Below, piece after piece: positions 1 through 8,800 of a stretch of DNA of 16,175 bases. The translations under genes and the position numbers were made by a program. A model generated the notes under the pieces. It saw only the letters and a program-made list of their open reading frames with translations. It ran no database searches and was not told the origin of the DNA. Positions within the stretch are counted from its first letter, which is position 1. Each line of letters begins with the position of its first letter. Source of the DNA: Armatimonadota bacterium. Lineage in GTDB: Bacteria; Armatimonadota; UBA10988; DTZQ01. The stretch covers positions 1 through 16,175 of the forward strand of contig DTZQ01000313.1 of NCBI GenBank assembly GCA_012961305.1, given 5' to 3'.

Positions 1-64
1 TATTTTCATTCCGGTCAATCTTGTTGAACCGGCTGAGTAGTTACGTTCTCCTTTAGAAATCGGC

Positions 65-625
65 CTATCGTCCCCAAACGACCTCTTCAAAACTGGAGTT
101 GAGCACTATGTTCCATTCCGGGTCGGACGGAGCAAAGGCCTCTACCTCGTCCAACCAGATGTGCCCGCGCACGCCCACAAAATAGGCTTGAATGAGCAGG
201 CGTTGGATGGGATGCTCAGCGGCCACCAGGGTTTCGTATTGGGTCCACTCGGTCGTTCCCGTCGGCAGGTTAATCACCCACCCGGAGGGAATACCTTGAG
301 GGTCGTAGGGGAAGGCCCAGACTTCCACGGCCGCACTGGCCTCTGGATTAACCTCACTCGACCGACTCCACAAGGTCACCCGTATCGGTTCCGGCTCCAA
401 CTGATTGAGGAGAACTTCCTGGGCCAAACCGCCCGAAGTTCCCAAACGCACGCTGCGCTCACCAGCGTGGCAAACCCGCGCGTCCACCGCGTAACCATCC
501 TTTCGGGGTTCCCAAAACCGTGCCTGCCGGTGCCACAGGCGGGACAACACCAGTACCCCCAAAATCAGAGCCAAAACTAAATAAATTATCCGATGGGAAC
601 GAGGCATTGGAACACGTAGTTTCAT
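65..625 (-). CDS. Membrane-anchored protein with a carbohydrate-binding-like beta-sandwich domain, possibly truncated
   Basis: The 186-aa product has a short basic N-terminus, one hydrophobic segment at about residues 13-28 and no clear signal-peptidase site, so it is probably a single-pass protein with its bulk outside the cell. Residues about 38-168 resemble galactose-binding/CBM4_9-type folds: CHAGERSVRL near residue 52, then alternating strands, then a typical closing strand HIWLDEVEAF. No catalytic motif is visible and the ligand is unknown. The last residues, NSSFEE followed by VVWGR and a stop, look like the first strand of a second such domain, since these domains usually open with an N-x-SFE motif, so the gene may be cut short. 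The ATG at 625 is preceded by AAAGGGA at a good distance; an internal Met at residue 7 is possible. It lies 168 bp after the phosphodiesterase gene. The domain is assigned by pattern only. Confidence 0.6.
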   Translation of the reverse strand: MKLRVPMPRSHRIIYLVLALILGVLVLSRLWHRQARFWEPRKDGYAVDARVCHAGERSVRLGTSGGLAQEVLLNQLEPEPIRVTLWSRSSEVNPEASAAVEVWAFPYDPQGIPSGWVINLPTGTTEWTQYETLVAAEHPIQRLLIQAYFVGVRGHIWLDEVEAFAPSDPEWNIVLNSSFEEVVWGR

Positions 626-793
626 CTGGGCTTCCCTTTAACTCCTCCGGTTTTATCCGGCTATTGAGGCCAACAGCCATATTCGCAGCCGCGCTGGCAA
701 ATCCTCCTCCCATTTTGAACCTTTTGACGATTTTATGGCCGTTTCGGTTCCCTCGCTATTTCGTCCAGCGCCAAAGTACCTCCCGCGTATTGT

Positions 794-1516
794 TTACTCC
801 TTTCCTGAACTGGGAGAAGGAGCGCTTCTTTCCGACAGCAAGGCCAGCAGCAGGTCCGGACGGTTAGTACTGATGCCGTCCACACCTAAGGCCAGCAGGG
901 CTTGCATTTCCTCCTCGGTGTCCGGGTTCCAGGCCCGCACTTCCAAACCGGCCGCGTGGGCAGCGGCCACCAGTTCCCGGGTCAGGTTCCGATAGTGCAC
1001 GCCCAGGCCCGCGGCTCCGACAGCCAAGGCTTGGGCTACAGCGTCCGAGGGCGGCTGGCCGAAAATAGCTCCGGTCCGCAGGTGCGGTTCCAAGGTCTTG
1101 GCCGCCCGAATGCGTTCTAAGTGGAAGGAAGTGAGTACAACCTCTTCCTCCATCCCCAACTGCTTCACCGTGCGGACGACGGGTTCAGCCGTGTGGGGCC
1201 CTTTTAACTCAATGAGCACCCCCACCCGGCCCCGGGTCAGGTTCAGCACCTCCTCCAAGGTGGGAATGTGCTCCCCCCGGCCGGCGTCCAGCCGCTTCAG
1301 TTCCGCAAGGGTGAACACCGCCACCCTGCCCTGGCCGTTGGTCGTTCGGTCCACCGTCTCGTCGTGGATGACCGCTAAGTGTCCATCGCGGGTCAAATGT
1401 ACGTCGCACTCCACGTAATCCACCCCCAATTCGAGGGCACGGCGGAACGAACGCAGCGTATTCTCCGGCTCCAGCCCCGCCGCCCCCCGGTGTCCGACTA
1501 CGTAAGGACGATGCAT
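794..1516 (-). CDS. ugpQ: Glycerophosphodiester phosphodiesterase (UgpQ/GDPD family)
   Basis: This 240-aa protein should hydrolyse glycerophosphodiesters, the deacylated phospholipid head groups, to sn-glycerol 3-phosphate and an alcohol. Catalytic and metal-binding residues of the GDPD TIM barrel are all visible: the HRG motif at residues 9-11, PEN at 17-19, the ExD pair at Glu36 and Asp38, and HD at 51-52. A later LIELKG strand and a C-terminal segment ending in GVDGISTNRPDLL are also typical. There is no signal peptide and the length fits the cytoplasmic UgpQ-like branch rather than periplasmic GlpQ. The ATG at 1516 is preceded by AAGGGAAG. The gene follows the aminotransferase gene by 71 bp and is probably cotranscribed with it. 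The family is certain; the substrate preference and the symbol are inferred. Confidence 0.92.
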   Translation of the reverse strand: MHRPYVVGHRGAAGLEPENTLRSFRRALELGVDYVECDVHLTRDGHLAVIHDETVDRTTNGQGRVAVFTLAELKRLDAGRGEHIPTLEEVLNLTRGRVGVLIELKGPHTAEPVVRTVKQLGMEEEVVLTSFHLERIRAAKTLEPHLRTGAIFGQPPSDAVAQALAVGAAGLGVHYRNLTRELVAAAHAAGLEVRAWNPDTEEEMQALLALGVDGISTNRPDLLLALLSERSAPSPSSGKE

Positions 1517-1587
1517 GGCTCTTCCCTTTTCAACCTAAGCCTTCAGCCATTAACAGTCAACCAACGCTTCACGCTTGAACGCTTACT

Positions 1588-2445
1588 CTATGGTTCATCT
1601 CGGCCCTGGGCTACGCGGAGTTCGTAGGCCCGTTTGAGGCGTCGGGTTACCGGGCCCACCCGCCCCTCGCCAATGGGTTGGCCATCCACTGCGACTATGC
1701 CTAAAATTTCCGTGCCCGTGCCGGTCAGGAAAGCCTCCTCTGCCGTCCGCAGCACGTCCAACATCAGGGCCTCCTCCCGCACGGAGAACCCCTCCTGGCG
1801 GGCAATTTCCACCACTAAGCCCCGGGTAATGCCCGGCAGCAAGCGCGGGCCCAAGGCCGGGGTGATGATAACCCCGTCTTTCACAGCGAAAACGTTGGTA
1901 CTGGAGCCTTCGTTGACCTCCCCCGAGGGCTCGACGAAGAGGGCTTCCTCGGCTCCCTGCTCTCGAGCTCGCTGTTTAGCCAGAACGTTGGGCAAAAGGT
2001 TGAGGGACTTAATGTCCCGCCGGGCCCAGCGGATTTCGGGCACGGTGATGGCGGTGGCCCCCTGTTCCCACTCCTCTGGAGAGGTCCGTTTCCAGGGCCG
2101 CACGGTGATGAGCACCGTTGGGGTGAGGTCAGGCGCATAAGCGTGGTCGCGGGGGGCCACCCCTCGGGTGACGTGGAAGTAGACCAGAGCGAAGGGAAAC
2201 TCAGCCCGCTCCACCGCCTGTTGCACTCGCTTTCGTATTTCGGCCACTTCGACCCCGGTCAGGCGGATGGCCCGCAGGCTCCTCTCCAAACGCTGCAAAT
2301 GTCGCTCCAAAGCCCACAGTCGGCCCTGGTAACTGACTACAACCTCGTAAACACCGTCGCCGAACAGGTATCCTCGGTCTTCCACCGAGATGCGCGCCTC
2401 GGCCAGCGGCATGAACTCCCCGTTCAGATAGGCTATTTCAGGCAT
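1588..2445 (-). CDS. dat: D-amino acid aminotransferase (D-alanine transaminase), fold-type IV PLP enzyme
   Basis: The 285-aa product should interconvert D-alanine and 2-oxoglutarate with pyruvate and D-glutamate, supplying D-amino acids for peptidoglycan. It matches the Bacillus enzyme in length and motifs: EDRGYLFGDGVYEV near residues 22-35, the PLP-binding lysine in DIKSLNLL (Lys146), and Glu179 in the EVNEGSS motif. Arg99 and His101 in RGVAPRDH correspond to the arginine/histidine pair that binds the substrate carboxylate in D-amino acid transaminases; this favours Dat over branched-chain aminotransferase or aminodeoxychorismate lyase. The start was set at the ATG at 2445, preceded by GTGAGGTG. 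The frame is open upstream to a TTG at 2523, but those residues lie in the leader of a strong promoter and have no family similarity. The gene stands alone after addA with its own promoter. Confidence 0.9.
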   Translation of the reverse strand: MPEIAYLNGEFMPLAEARISVEDRGYLFGDGVYEVVVSYQGRLWALERHLQRLERSLRAIRLTGVEVAEIRKRVQQAVERAEFPFALVYFHVTRGVAPRDHAYAPDLTPTVLITVRPWKRTSPEEWEQGATAITVPEIRWARRDIKSLNLLPNVLAKQRAREQGAEEALFVEPSGEVNEGSSTNVFAVKDGVIITPALGPRLLPGITRGLVVEIARQEGFSVREEALMLDVLRTAEEAFLTGTGTEILGIVAVDGQPIGEGRVGPVTRRLKRAYELRVAQGRDEP

Positions 2446-2482
2446 AGGCACCTCACGGGCAAAATAGGTATCACGTAAAGCA

Positions 2483-2492
2483 GGATATATCC
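2483..2492 (-). promoter_or_regulatory. 10-bp perfect palindrome in the dat leader
   Basis: The leader between the predicted start site near 2531 and the dat ATG contains GGATATATCC, a perfect palindrome. The half-word GGATATA also occurs across the -10 box of the promoter. It could be a small operator or part of a leader structure, or chance in an AT-rich leader. No regulator is encoded nearby. Confidence 0.25.
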
Positions 2493-2537
2493 ACGCCTTT
2501 GCGGTGCACTCCAGAAATGGCAAAACAGCGACCTCTC

Positions 2538-2566
2538 ATTATATCCTACCATCTCCCCGATGTCAA
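2538..2566 (-). promoter_or_regulatory. Consensus sigma-70 promoter of dat
   Basis: On the minus strand a perfect TTGACA (-35, bases 2566-2561) and a perfect TATAAT (-10, bases 2543-2538) are separated by exactly 17 bases. Transcription should start near 2531, giving a leader of about 85 bases before the dat ATG at 2445. All twelve hexamer positions match the consensus, which is unlikely by chance in such GC-rich DNA. It predicts strong, largely constitutive expression of dat and probably of the phosphodiesterase gene behind it. It also marks a transcription unit boundary with addA. Confidence 0.88.
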
Positions 2567-2593
2567 GTCGGAACCTCGGGTAGCCGCAACCTC

Positions 2594-2636
2594 TACGGTT
2601 ACGCTTGCTTCGTCGGTCTAAAGTCCGGGGCTACTA
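2594..2636. repeat. Hairpin-forming intergenic element between addA and dat
   Basis: Just after the addA stop the DNA contains two inverted repeats. The first is a near-palindrome CGG-t-CTAAAG-t-CCG at about 2614-2627. The second is a stem of CGTAACC against GGTTGCG (one G-T pair) at about 2594-2612, read on the minus strand. Neither is followed by a run of T, so it is not a classical intrinsic terminator. The CTAAAG-centred palindrome resembles dispersed REP-like sequences found between genes in many genomes, and it could stabilise or end the addA transcript. Copy number cannot be judged here. Confidence 0.35.
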
Positions 2637-2644
2637 CCGGTTTC

Positions 2645-5600
2645 TCACCGCCCGCACAAGTAACGATAGGTGCATCGCTGGCAGCGGTTAAAGTCCCCCG
2701 TCGGGGGAAAATCATCGCGGCTCAGGGCCTCCCGCCAGGCGAGTATGGCCTCTCTGACCCTGTTTTCTGCGGCGGTCAAGGTTTCCGGCGTTGGCCGCCA
2801 GGTGACCACTTCCCCAGACTGCAAGAAGTAGAAGTCCAGACCTGCGAACGCCTCTCTCAGCAGCCGGGTAGCCGCCAGTCCGTAGGCTCGCTGTTGCAGG
2901 CCATAGCGGGATTCGACGTAGGCCGCAACATCCCCTGTCACGCGGTCGGTCTTGTAATCCAGACCGCGCCAACGGCCATTCCGGCGGAAGAGCAAGTCAA
3001 AACGACCGAGCAACTGCGTACCATCGTCCAACCGCACGACGAAAGGCACCTCTGAGCGCACTTCTTCCGCCGTCCGCAACCGTTCCCAATAGGGCGAGGC
3101 AAGCCAGTTGCCAAGCAAAGGCACTACTGCCGCCTCTACCTCCTCTCCGAGAACTACCTCCTCTGCCCGCATCCCCGCTGCCACCCGTTGCACGAACCCG
3201 GGCAGGTCAGCCGGGGCCATATCCTTGGGCAGGCGTTCCAGCGCGGCGTGGGCCAGGAGGCCCAGGGAAAGGGCTGCTTCCCGCTCTGGCGTGGTCGGCA
3301 CAGGGGGTTCCTCCCCCTCAACGTTTACCATCTCCTCCGGCAGATGCAGCAGCCGTTCCCACTGATAGCGGCGCGGGCAGAAGGCAAAAGCCTCCAACTC
3401 GGTCACCGCTACCCGGGCCTCAGCCATTGGTGCCAGTGGCGGCTTCAGTTGCGCCCGCCAGTCCTCCTCCGGCGGTCCGGCCAGAGTTGCCTGTTCCCTC
3501 ACTACCTCCGCCAACTGGGCCAGGCTCCACACCGGCCCCCTCTCCGCAGGTGGCATCTCCGGCGGTAGGGCGGTGCGGATGGGAACAGGATGACCGTTGC
3601 GGTCCGGGTAAGTCAAAGGTAGAGGATTAGGGGTCGTGAATTGGGAATGTAAATCAAAGACGGCGGCCAGCCATTGCAACCAGGACTTCTCGTCCCCCAA
3701 CTGCGGCTTCACCTCGGCCGGGTCGAAGGAGCCACTTAGGATGAGCCGGTCGCGGGCCCGAGTGCAGGCGACGTAGAGGATGCGCTGCAATTCGGCAATT
3801 TCCCGTTGCACCAAAGCGGACTTTACCCGTTCGTAGTCTGGTCCGGCCTCCATCTGAAAGTACTCGTTGAGCAGTTTCAGCCCTGCCCCTTCCGCTGGGT
3901 CGGCGAGCAAAGGCTCCCTCCGGGGCAAGTTGAACCCCCGGTCGAGGTCGGCTACGACCACCACCGGCCACTCCAGGCCCTTGGCCCGATGCACGCTGAG
4001 GAGTTTAACCGTGTCGCCCGTTTCCACTTCCAGAGCCGCCTCCGCCTCGCGTGGGGTGTGCTCCATCCGCTGTTGCAGGTAGTTTAGGAAGTCTTCAAGC
4101 GTAGGCCCGCCCGCGGCGTCGAACTGCCGCGCCAGGTCCAACAACTTGCGCAGGTTCGCCCAGGCTTGCCGTCCCTCGGGCCAGGCGGCCACCACCGCGC
4201 GGTAACGGGTGCAGTCCAGCAGTTTGTTTAACAACTCCGTTAGGGGCACCCGGTCCCGCTGGCCCCGCAGGGCCTCGAACCAAGCGGTGAAATAATCGAG
4301 TTTGGTTTTCTCCTCCGCCGACAGATGTTCCCCCAGGCTCGGCGAGGCGAGGTCCTCCCAAGCCTCCTCAGCCGCCAGCCAGTAGAGGGTGGTGTCTGCA
4401 CAGCCCACCCAGGGCGAACGCAGCACCGCCGCCAAAGCCAAGCGGTCGTGGGGCTGAACCAGCAGGCGCAAGAGGTTGACGACATCCACGATTTCCGGCC
4501 GGGCGAAGAAACCGCTGCCGGCGATGGTGTAAAATGGCACCCCGTAGGCCCGCAGGGCCTGCTCGTAAATTTTCACCTTGGTCATGGCCCGGAAGAGAAT
4601 GGCGATGTCTCCGGGACACACCCCTTCCCCAAGCATCTGTCGCAGGCGACGGGCCAGCAGGTCCGCCTCCGCTGCTCGTCTCTCGTCGGCTTTCCCTTTC
4701 CCCAGTCGGAAGAGGAACTCCACCACTGGACCACCGTTCTGGCTCCCCCGCACGGCCTCAATGGGGGTATAGGTGATGCGGCTCTCCGCCGGCAGTTGGG
4801 GAGGAGGAGTGAACACCTGGGCGAAAGTGTAGTTGAAGAAGTCCACCAAGCGCGCCTGGGAGCGGAAACAGCGGGTCAGACGCAGGGACAATCCGCCGCG
4901 CTCCAGAATGGCGCGCTCCATCTTAGAGAACTGGTCCACGTCCGCACCCCGGAAGCGGTAAATGCTCTGCTGGGGGTCGCCCACGATGAACAGGCGGGGC
5001 GGGCGTTCCACTTCGCAACCCTCGAACCCGCACAGCAGGCGCACCAACTCCGCCTGCAGGCCGTCCACGTCTTGAAATTCGTCAATGTGTAGGTAGCGGA
5101 ACTGCCGTTGATAGCGTTGGCGGACCGGCGGGTGGTCGCGTAACAGGTCGCGGGCCCGGCGGAGCAAATCGTCGAAGGAGAGCAACCCGCGCTCCCGCTT
5201 GGCCTGCTCGAACCGGGCTCTGGCCTCCGCCACCGCCGCCCACAGGGCCTCCCGCGCATCCCGATGGCGCGGCTCCTCCTCGGTTCCCTCCTCACCTTCG
5301 GAACTCGACCCTGCCGTCCTTTGCCCCTCGTAGAACGCGGCCACGCCCTCGTAGCGCACGGGGTCGGCGACTAATTGTTCCAGCATGATACGCGCCTGGT
5401 GCAAGTCCACATATTCCAGCAACCGCGCCAGCGGCCCTTCGCCCCGCTGGGCAGCGGTCAAGGCCTCGTCCAACCAGGCGGTCAGGGTCTCCCGCCGCAG
5501 GGCTTCCCCGGCCACCTCGTCCAACACGGTGAAATCGGGGTCCACGTCCGCCTCGATAGGGTTCTCCCGCAGCAGCAGGCCACAGAAACTGTGGATAGTG

Positions 5601-5893
5601 CCCAAGTAGGCCCGCTCCAACTCGTTCAGTCGTTCCTGCCACTGCTTCCGCTGCTCCGGGTGCTCCCGCCACTGCCGGCGCAGCGCCGAGGCCAGGCGGG
5701 TCTTCAACTCCGCTGCCGCCTTTTCGGTAAAGGTGATAGCCACCAATTGTCCCAGTCCCACCTCGCCGGTGGTGAGCAGGTGAATGAGCCGCTCGATGAG
5801 CACCCTCGTCTTGCCGCTTCCAGCCCCAGCGGACAGGCAGAGGTCGTGCTCCAAGTCGCGAATGGCTAAGCGCCGCACCTCCTCATCGGTCAT
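2645..5893 (-). CDS. addA: AddA: UvrD/RecB-family helicase-nuclease subunit with an iron-sulphur-type nuclease domain
   Basis: This 1082-aa protein is the motor and nuclease subunit of AddAB, which unwinds and resects double-strand DNA ends for RecA and degrades foreign linear DNA. The superfamily 1A helicase motifs are in order: AGAGSGKT (22-29), ITFTEKAAAELK (motif Ia), IDEFQD with Asp271 and Glu272, GDPQQSIYRFRGAD (motif III), VHRAKGLEWPVVVV (motif V) and YVACTRARDR (707-716, motif VI). The C-terminal RecB-type nuclease has Asp966, DYKTD (Asp979, Lys981) and a downstream QQRAYG. Cys839 plus CxxCxxxxxC (1071, 1074, 1080) at the extreme C-terminus form an apparent 4Fe-4S site, which Bacillus AddA lacks. 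The ATG at 5893 overlaps the addB end by 11 bp and is preceded by GGGAGGGG. The frame is open to 6175, but that extension is only the addB shadow. Confidence 0.95.
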   Translation of the reverse strand: MTDEEVRRLAIRDLEHDLCLSAGAGSGKTRVLIERLIHLLTTGEVGLGQLVAITFTEKAAAELKTRLASALRRQWREHPEQRKQWQERLNELERAYLGTIHSFCGLLLRENPIEADVDPDFTVLDEVAGEALRRETLTAWLDEALTAAQRGEGPLARLLEYVDLHQARIMLEQLVADPVRYEGVAAFYEGQRTAGSSSEGEEGTEEEPRHRDAREALWAAVAEARARFEQAKRERGLLSFDDLLRRARDLLRDHPPVRQRYQRQFRYLHIDEFQDVDGLQAELVRLLCGFEGCEVERPPRLFIVGDPQQSIYRFRGADVDQFSKMERAILERGGLSLRLTRCFRSQARLVDFFNYTFAQVFTPPPQLPAESRITYTPIEAVRGSQNGGPVVEFLFRLGKGKADERRAAEADLLARRLRQMLGEGVCPGDIAILFRAMTKVKIYEQALRAYGVPFYTIAGSGFFARPEIVDVVNLLRLLVQPHDRLALAAVLRSPWVGCADTTLYWLAAEEAWEDLASPSLGEHLSAEEKTKLDYFTAWFEALRGQRDRVPLTELLNKLLDCTRYRAVVAAWPEGRQAWANLRKLLDLARQFDAAGGPTLEDFLNYLQQRMEHTPREAEAALEVETGDTVKLLSVHRAKGLEWPVVVVADLDRGFNLPRREPLLADPAEGAGLKLLNEYFQMEAGPDYERVKSALVQREIAELQRILYVACTRARDRLILSGSFDPAEVKPQLGDEKSWLQWLAAVFDLHSQFTTPNPLPLTYPDRNGHPVPIRTALPPEMPPAERGPVWSLAQLAEVVREQATLAGPPEEDWRAQLKPPLAPMAEARVAVTELEAFAFCPRRYQWERLLHLPEEMVNVEGEEPPVPTTPEREAALSLGLLAHAALERLPKDMAPADLPGFVQRVAAGMRAEEVVLGEEVEAAVVPLLGNWLASPYWERLRTAEEVRSEVPFVVRLDDGTQLLGRFDLLFRRNGRWRGLDYKTDRVTGDVAAYVESRYGLQQRAYGLAATRLLREAFAGLDFYFLQSGEVVTWRPTPETLTAAENRVREAILAWREALSRDDFPPTGDFNRCQRCTYRYLCGR

Positions 5894-8800
5894 CGTTGTC
5901 CCCTCCCATCGCCCGCAGGCGGGCAAAACGCATCTTTGCCTCCGCCTTCTCCACCAGCAGGCGCGTTTCATCCATCCGACAGACCGCCTTGAAGTCACAG
6001 TACTTACACGCTTTCTCAGGACGGGGCGGATAGGGCAAGAGCGGAAAATGGCCGGCCGCGATGTCCGCTGCGTAGGCAGAAAGAAAGGCCCACATTCTTT
6101 CCCGCAGTTCCTCCCAGGCCGGATTCCCCTCCACGGCAAAGCCTTTCTTGGCGCGTGAGACCTTCCGCCGCTCAACCTTGCCCAGTCGGGACAGCATTCC
6201 CTTTTTGCCCGGTGGCTGGGCCACGAGCAGGTAATAGGCCTCCGCCGGGTCCAGGCCGAGCAGTTCCTCGGCCGCCAGGAGATAGATGAACAGTTGGAAA
6301 CTCAATCCCGCCTGTACATCTGGGCCCGTAGGCACACTGCTTTGGGAGCCCGTTTTGTAGTCCATCACCAGGGCACGGCCGACTGCATCCGCATCCACTC
6401 GGTCGAGGATGCCTCGCAGCCGCACCTCGCCGCTGGCGGTGGCAAGGGCCAAAGGGGTCTCCCTCGAGGCCGGGTCGCGGCCCCGGTGCTCCCGCAGGCC
6501 GAAGGAGAACTCCAAATAGGCCGGGGCGAAGCCGGGATTGCACTTGAAGTGCTCAATCTCGTGGCTCACGAACCACCTGAGCCGGGCCAACAGCCGCTGC
6601 TTCTCGTACCGCCAGGCCCCGGGATGTCCAACCCGTCCCTGGGCTTCGTATTCAGCGCACACCTCTTCCGCCAAAGCCAGAATGTTTTCCACCGCTGCTT
6701 CTTCCTCTGCCTCGGTTAAGGGTCGGGCCCGCCGCGCCGCCGCGTCCCAGCGCGCGCGGTAGAACCGCTCCAAAACGGTGTGGAACAGGCGGCCCCGGTC
6801 GAGGGCGGTGATTTCCAACTCCTCCACCTCCGGCGCCTTCAGGCCCAGCACCTGCGCCGCGAAGAACTTCCAGGGACATTGGCCGTAATGGTCCAATTTC
6901 GTCGGGCTCAGCGGACGGCCAACCCATCTCTGCCGCAGGTGGGCGAGGAGGTTTTCCTCGGCGCTCAAATCCCCATCGTAGGCCGTGAAATCGGGCTGAT
7001 GCCAGCGGGGCCATTCGGCGGCCAAACCCAACCACGGGGGGCCGTGCGGGTAGGTCTCTCCCAACAGAGCCGCGGCCGCGGACAGGAGACGGTTCCCGGC
7101 TTCGGCTTCGCTACGGCGCGGCAAGTCCCTGAACAGCCGGTCGCTGGCCCAAGCCACCGCCTCCTCTGCCTGCCACAGGTCGCCGGGCTCCACGGGCAGC
7201 ACATCGGCAACGGTGTAAGTGCGAGTGGGCAAATCGGCCCTATCCGGGTCGCCCTCGGGGGCGAAGAGCCGTTTCACTTCGGCTATGAAGGGCGAAAGCA
7301 CCGTTGGCTTCCCTTCAGCATCGGTGTGGGGATAGGCCAGCAGGACTCGTTCGGTGGCCGCGTGCAGGGCCCGGAGGAAGAGCAGGCGCTCCCTCGCTGC
7401 CCGCTCTGCCGTCAGGGGCAACCAAGTATCCTCTCCAGCCGCGTCCACCAGCGCGCGGCGTTCCTCATCGTCCAGAAACGGGCTGGGCCGCACCCAGGCT
7501 GGAAATTCCTTCTCCAACAGCCCCGCCAGGATGAGCAGGCGGAAGGAAAGCCCGCGTACGCCGAAGACATCCCGCACGCTCACCGCGTCCCTGCGCGGCC
7601 GAGGCGAAGGCAGCAGTTCCGTCTGCAACAGCAGGTCGAACAGGGTGAGGAGTTCGTCAAAATTCACCGGCTCTGGCCACTCCTGTCCCAGGGCCCGCAG
7701 GCGAGCGTCTAATTCGTCCAAAGCCCGCCCATCGCGAAGGGCAAAATCTGAAATTTGAAATCTGAGATTTGAATCCCGATTTTCGTCCGGCGAGCCATCT
7801 CTTCCCGCATTTACCTCCTTCACCCGCACCAGAGCATTGACCAACCGCCGCACGGCGGCGGCGTATTCGGTCAGCGTCGCCCTCTCCGGCAAGTCCGCGA
7901 CGGTCTGCCAGGCGGCGGGCAACGTTTCCGCGGCCCGGCGGAGCCTTTTCGCCCGCTGAGCGGCTAAGGGGTCGGGTTCCTCCTCATCGGGCTCCCTCGC
8001 CTCCTGGGCAAACCCCGCGGCAACCCTTCGCAGGGCCTCGGCCAGGGTCGGCGGGGGCGCGTGAGCAGGCAAGACGGCCTCCAGACGAGCCAGGGCGACG
8101 GAATCGTCCATCCCCCGGCAATAGACGGAGCGCAGACAGGCCAACAGCGGCTCTTTGGCGAAGACACTCCGTTTCAACTCCAACAGGGCCCGTACCAACG
8201 TGAGCACGCGCAGTTCCCGCCAGGGCGTCCCCTGCGGCAGGTCAAAGGGCAGGCCAAAGCGGGGGAAAACTTCGCGCACCAGCGCGGTGTAAGGTGCTAA
8301 TTGGCGAAAGACCACGGCGCAGTCGGCCCAGCGCAGTGTGGGGTCGGCACGTTGCTGGCGTCGCAGTTCCCGGGCTATGGCCTCCACCATTTGCGCGGGG
8401 CCGGAAGCCTCCAGCAGGATGACCTTCTCCTCCGGCATAGCCGCTGGCGCAGCCGGGGCGAAAACGTAAGTCTGGATGTGGGCCAGGGCAGTGGTCGGCG
8501 GTTCCGCAGGAAGCGGCGTGGGTTCGACACCGGTGAGGTCTCGCAGGCGGCCCAACGTTTTCTCGACGGGGGCAAACAACTCTGACCGCGCCTCATCATA
8601 GGGCACGAGGAAGGTGACCGCTCCCTGGGCTTCGGTCAGGGCCTGCAGCAGGGCGAACTGGGCCGGGGTGAAATCATCGAAGGCGAAGACCACCAGCGGG
8701 TCATAGCGGCGCAGCCCTTCGCTGGCCGGCACGGCCTCTATCGCCTCCTCGAACTCGCCGGCCGCATCGGTCAAATCACGAGTGGCCAGCCAGTCCCGAT

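Noticed and set aside
459..713. 84-codon minus-strand frame beginning MGGGFAS upstream of the membrane protein gene
   Set aside because: More than half overlaps the better-supported 186-aa gene in another frame. The first 40 residues look protein-like, but there is no family match and only a weak AAAGG start site.
1532..1560. Possible promoter TTGACT, 17 bp, TAGGTT before the phosphodiesterase gene
   Set aside because: The -10 matches only three bases and transcription would begin within or after the ribosome-binding site, leaving no usable leader.
1588..2445. Branched-chain aminotransferase or aminodeoxychorismate lyase as the identity of the fold-type IV enzyme
   Set aside because: The RxH pair in RGVAPRDH, the DIKSLNLL motif and the overall length match D-amino acid aminotransferase better.
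5894..6175. N-terminal extension of addA to 6175
   Set aside because: Its Arg/Trp-rich translation is the shifted frame of the addB end. The ATG at 5893 has a good ribosome-binding site and places the P-loop at residue 22 as in other AddA.
6780..7712. 310-codon plus-strand open frame inside addB
   Set aside because: Antisense shadow of addB, with no recognisable domain and no convincing ribosome-binding site.
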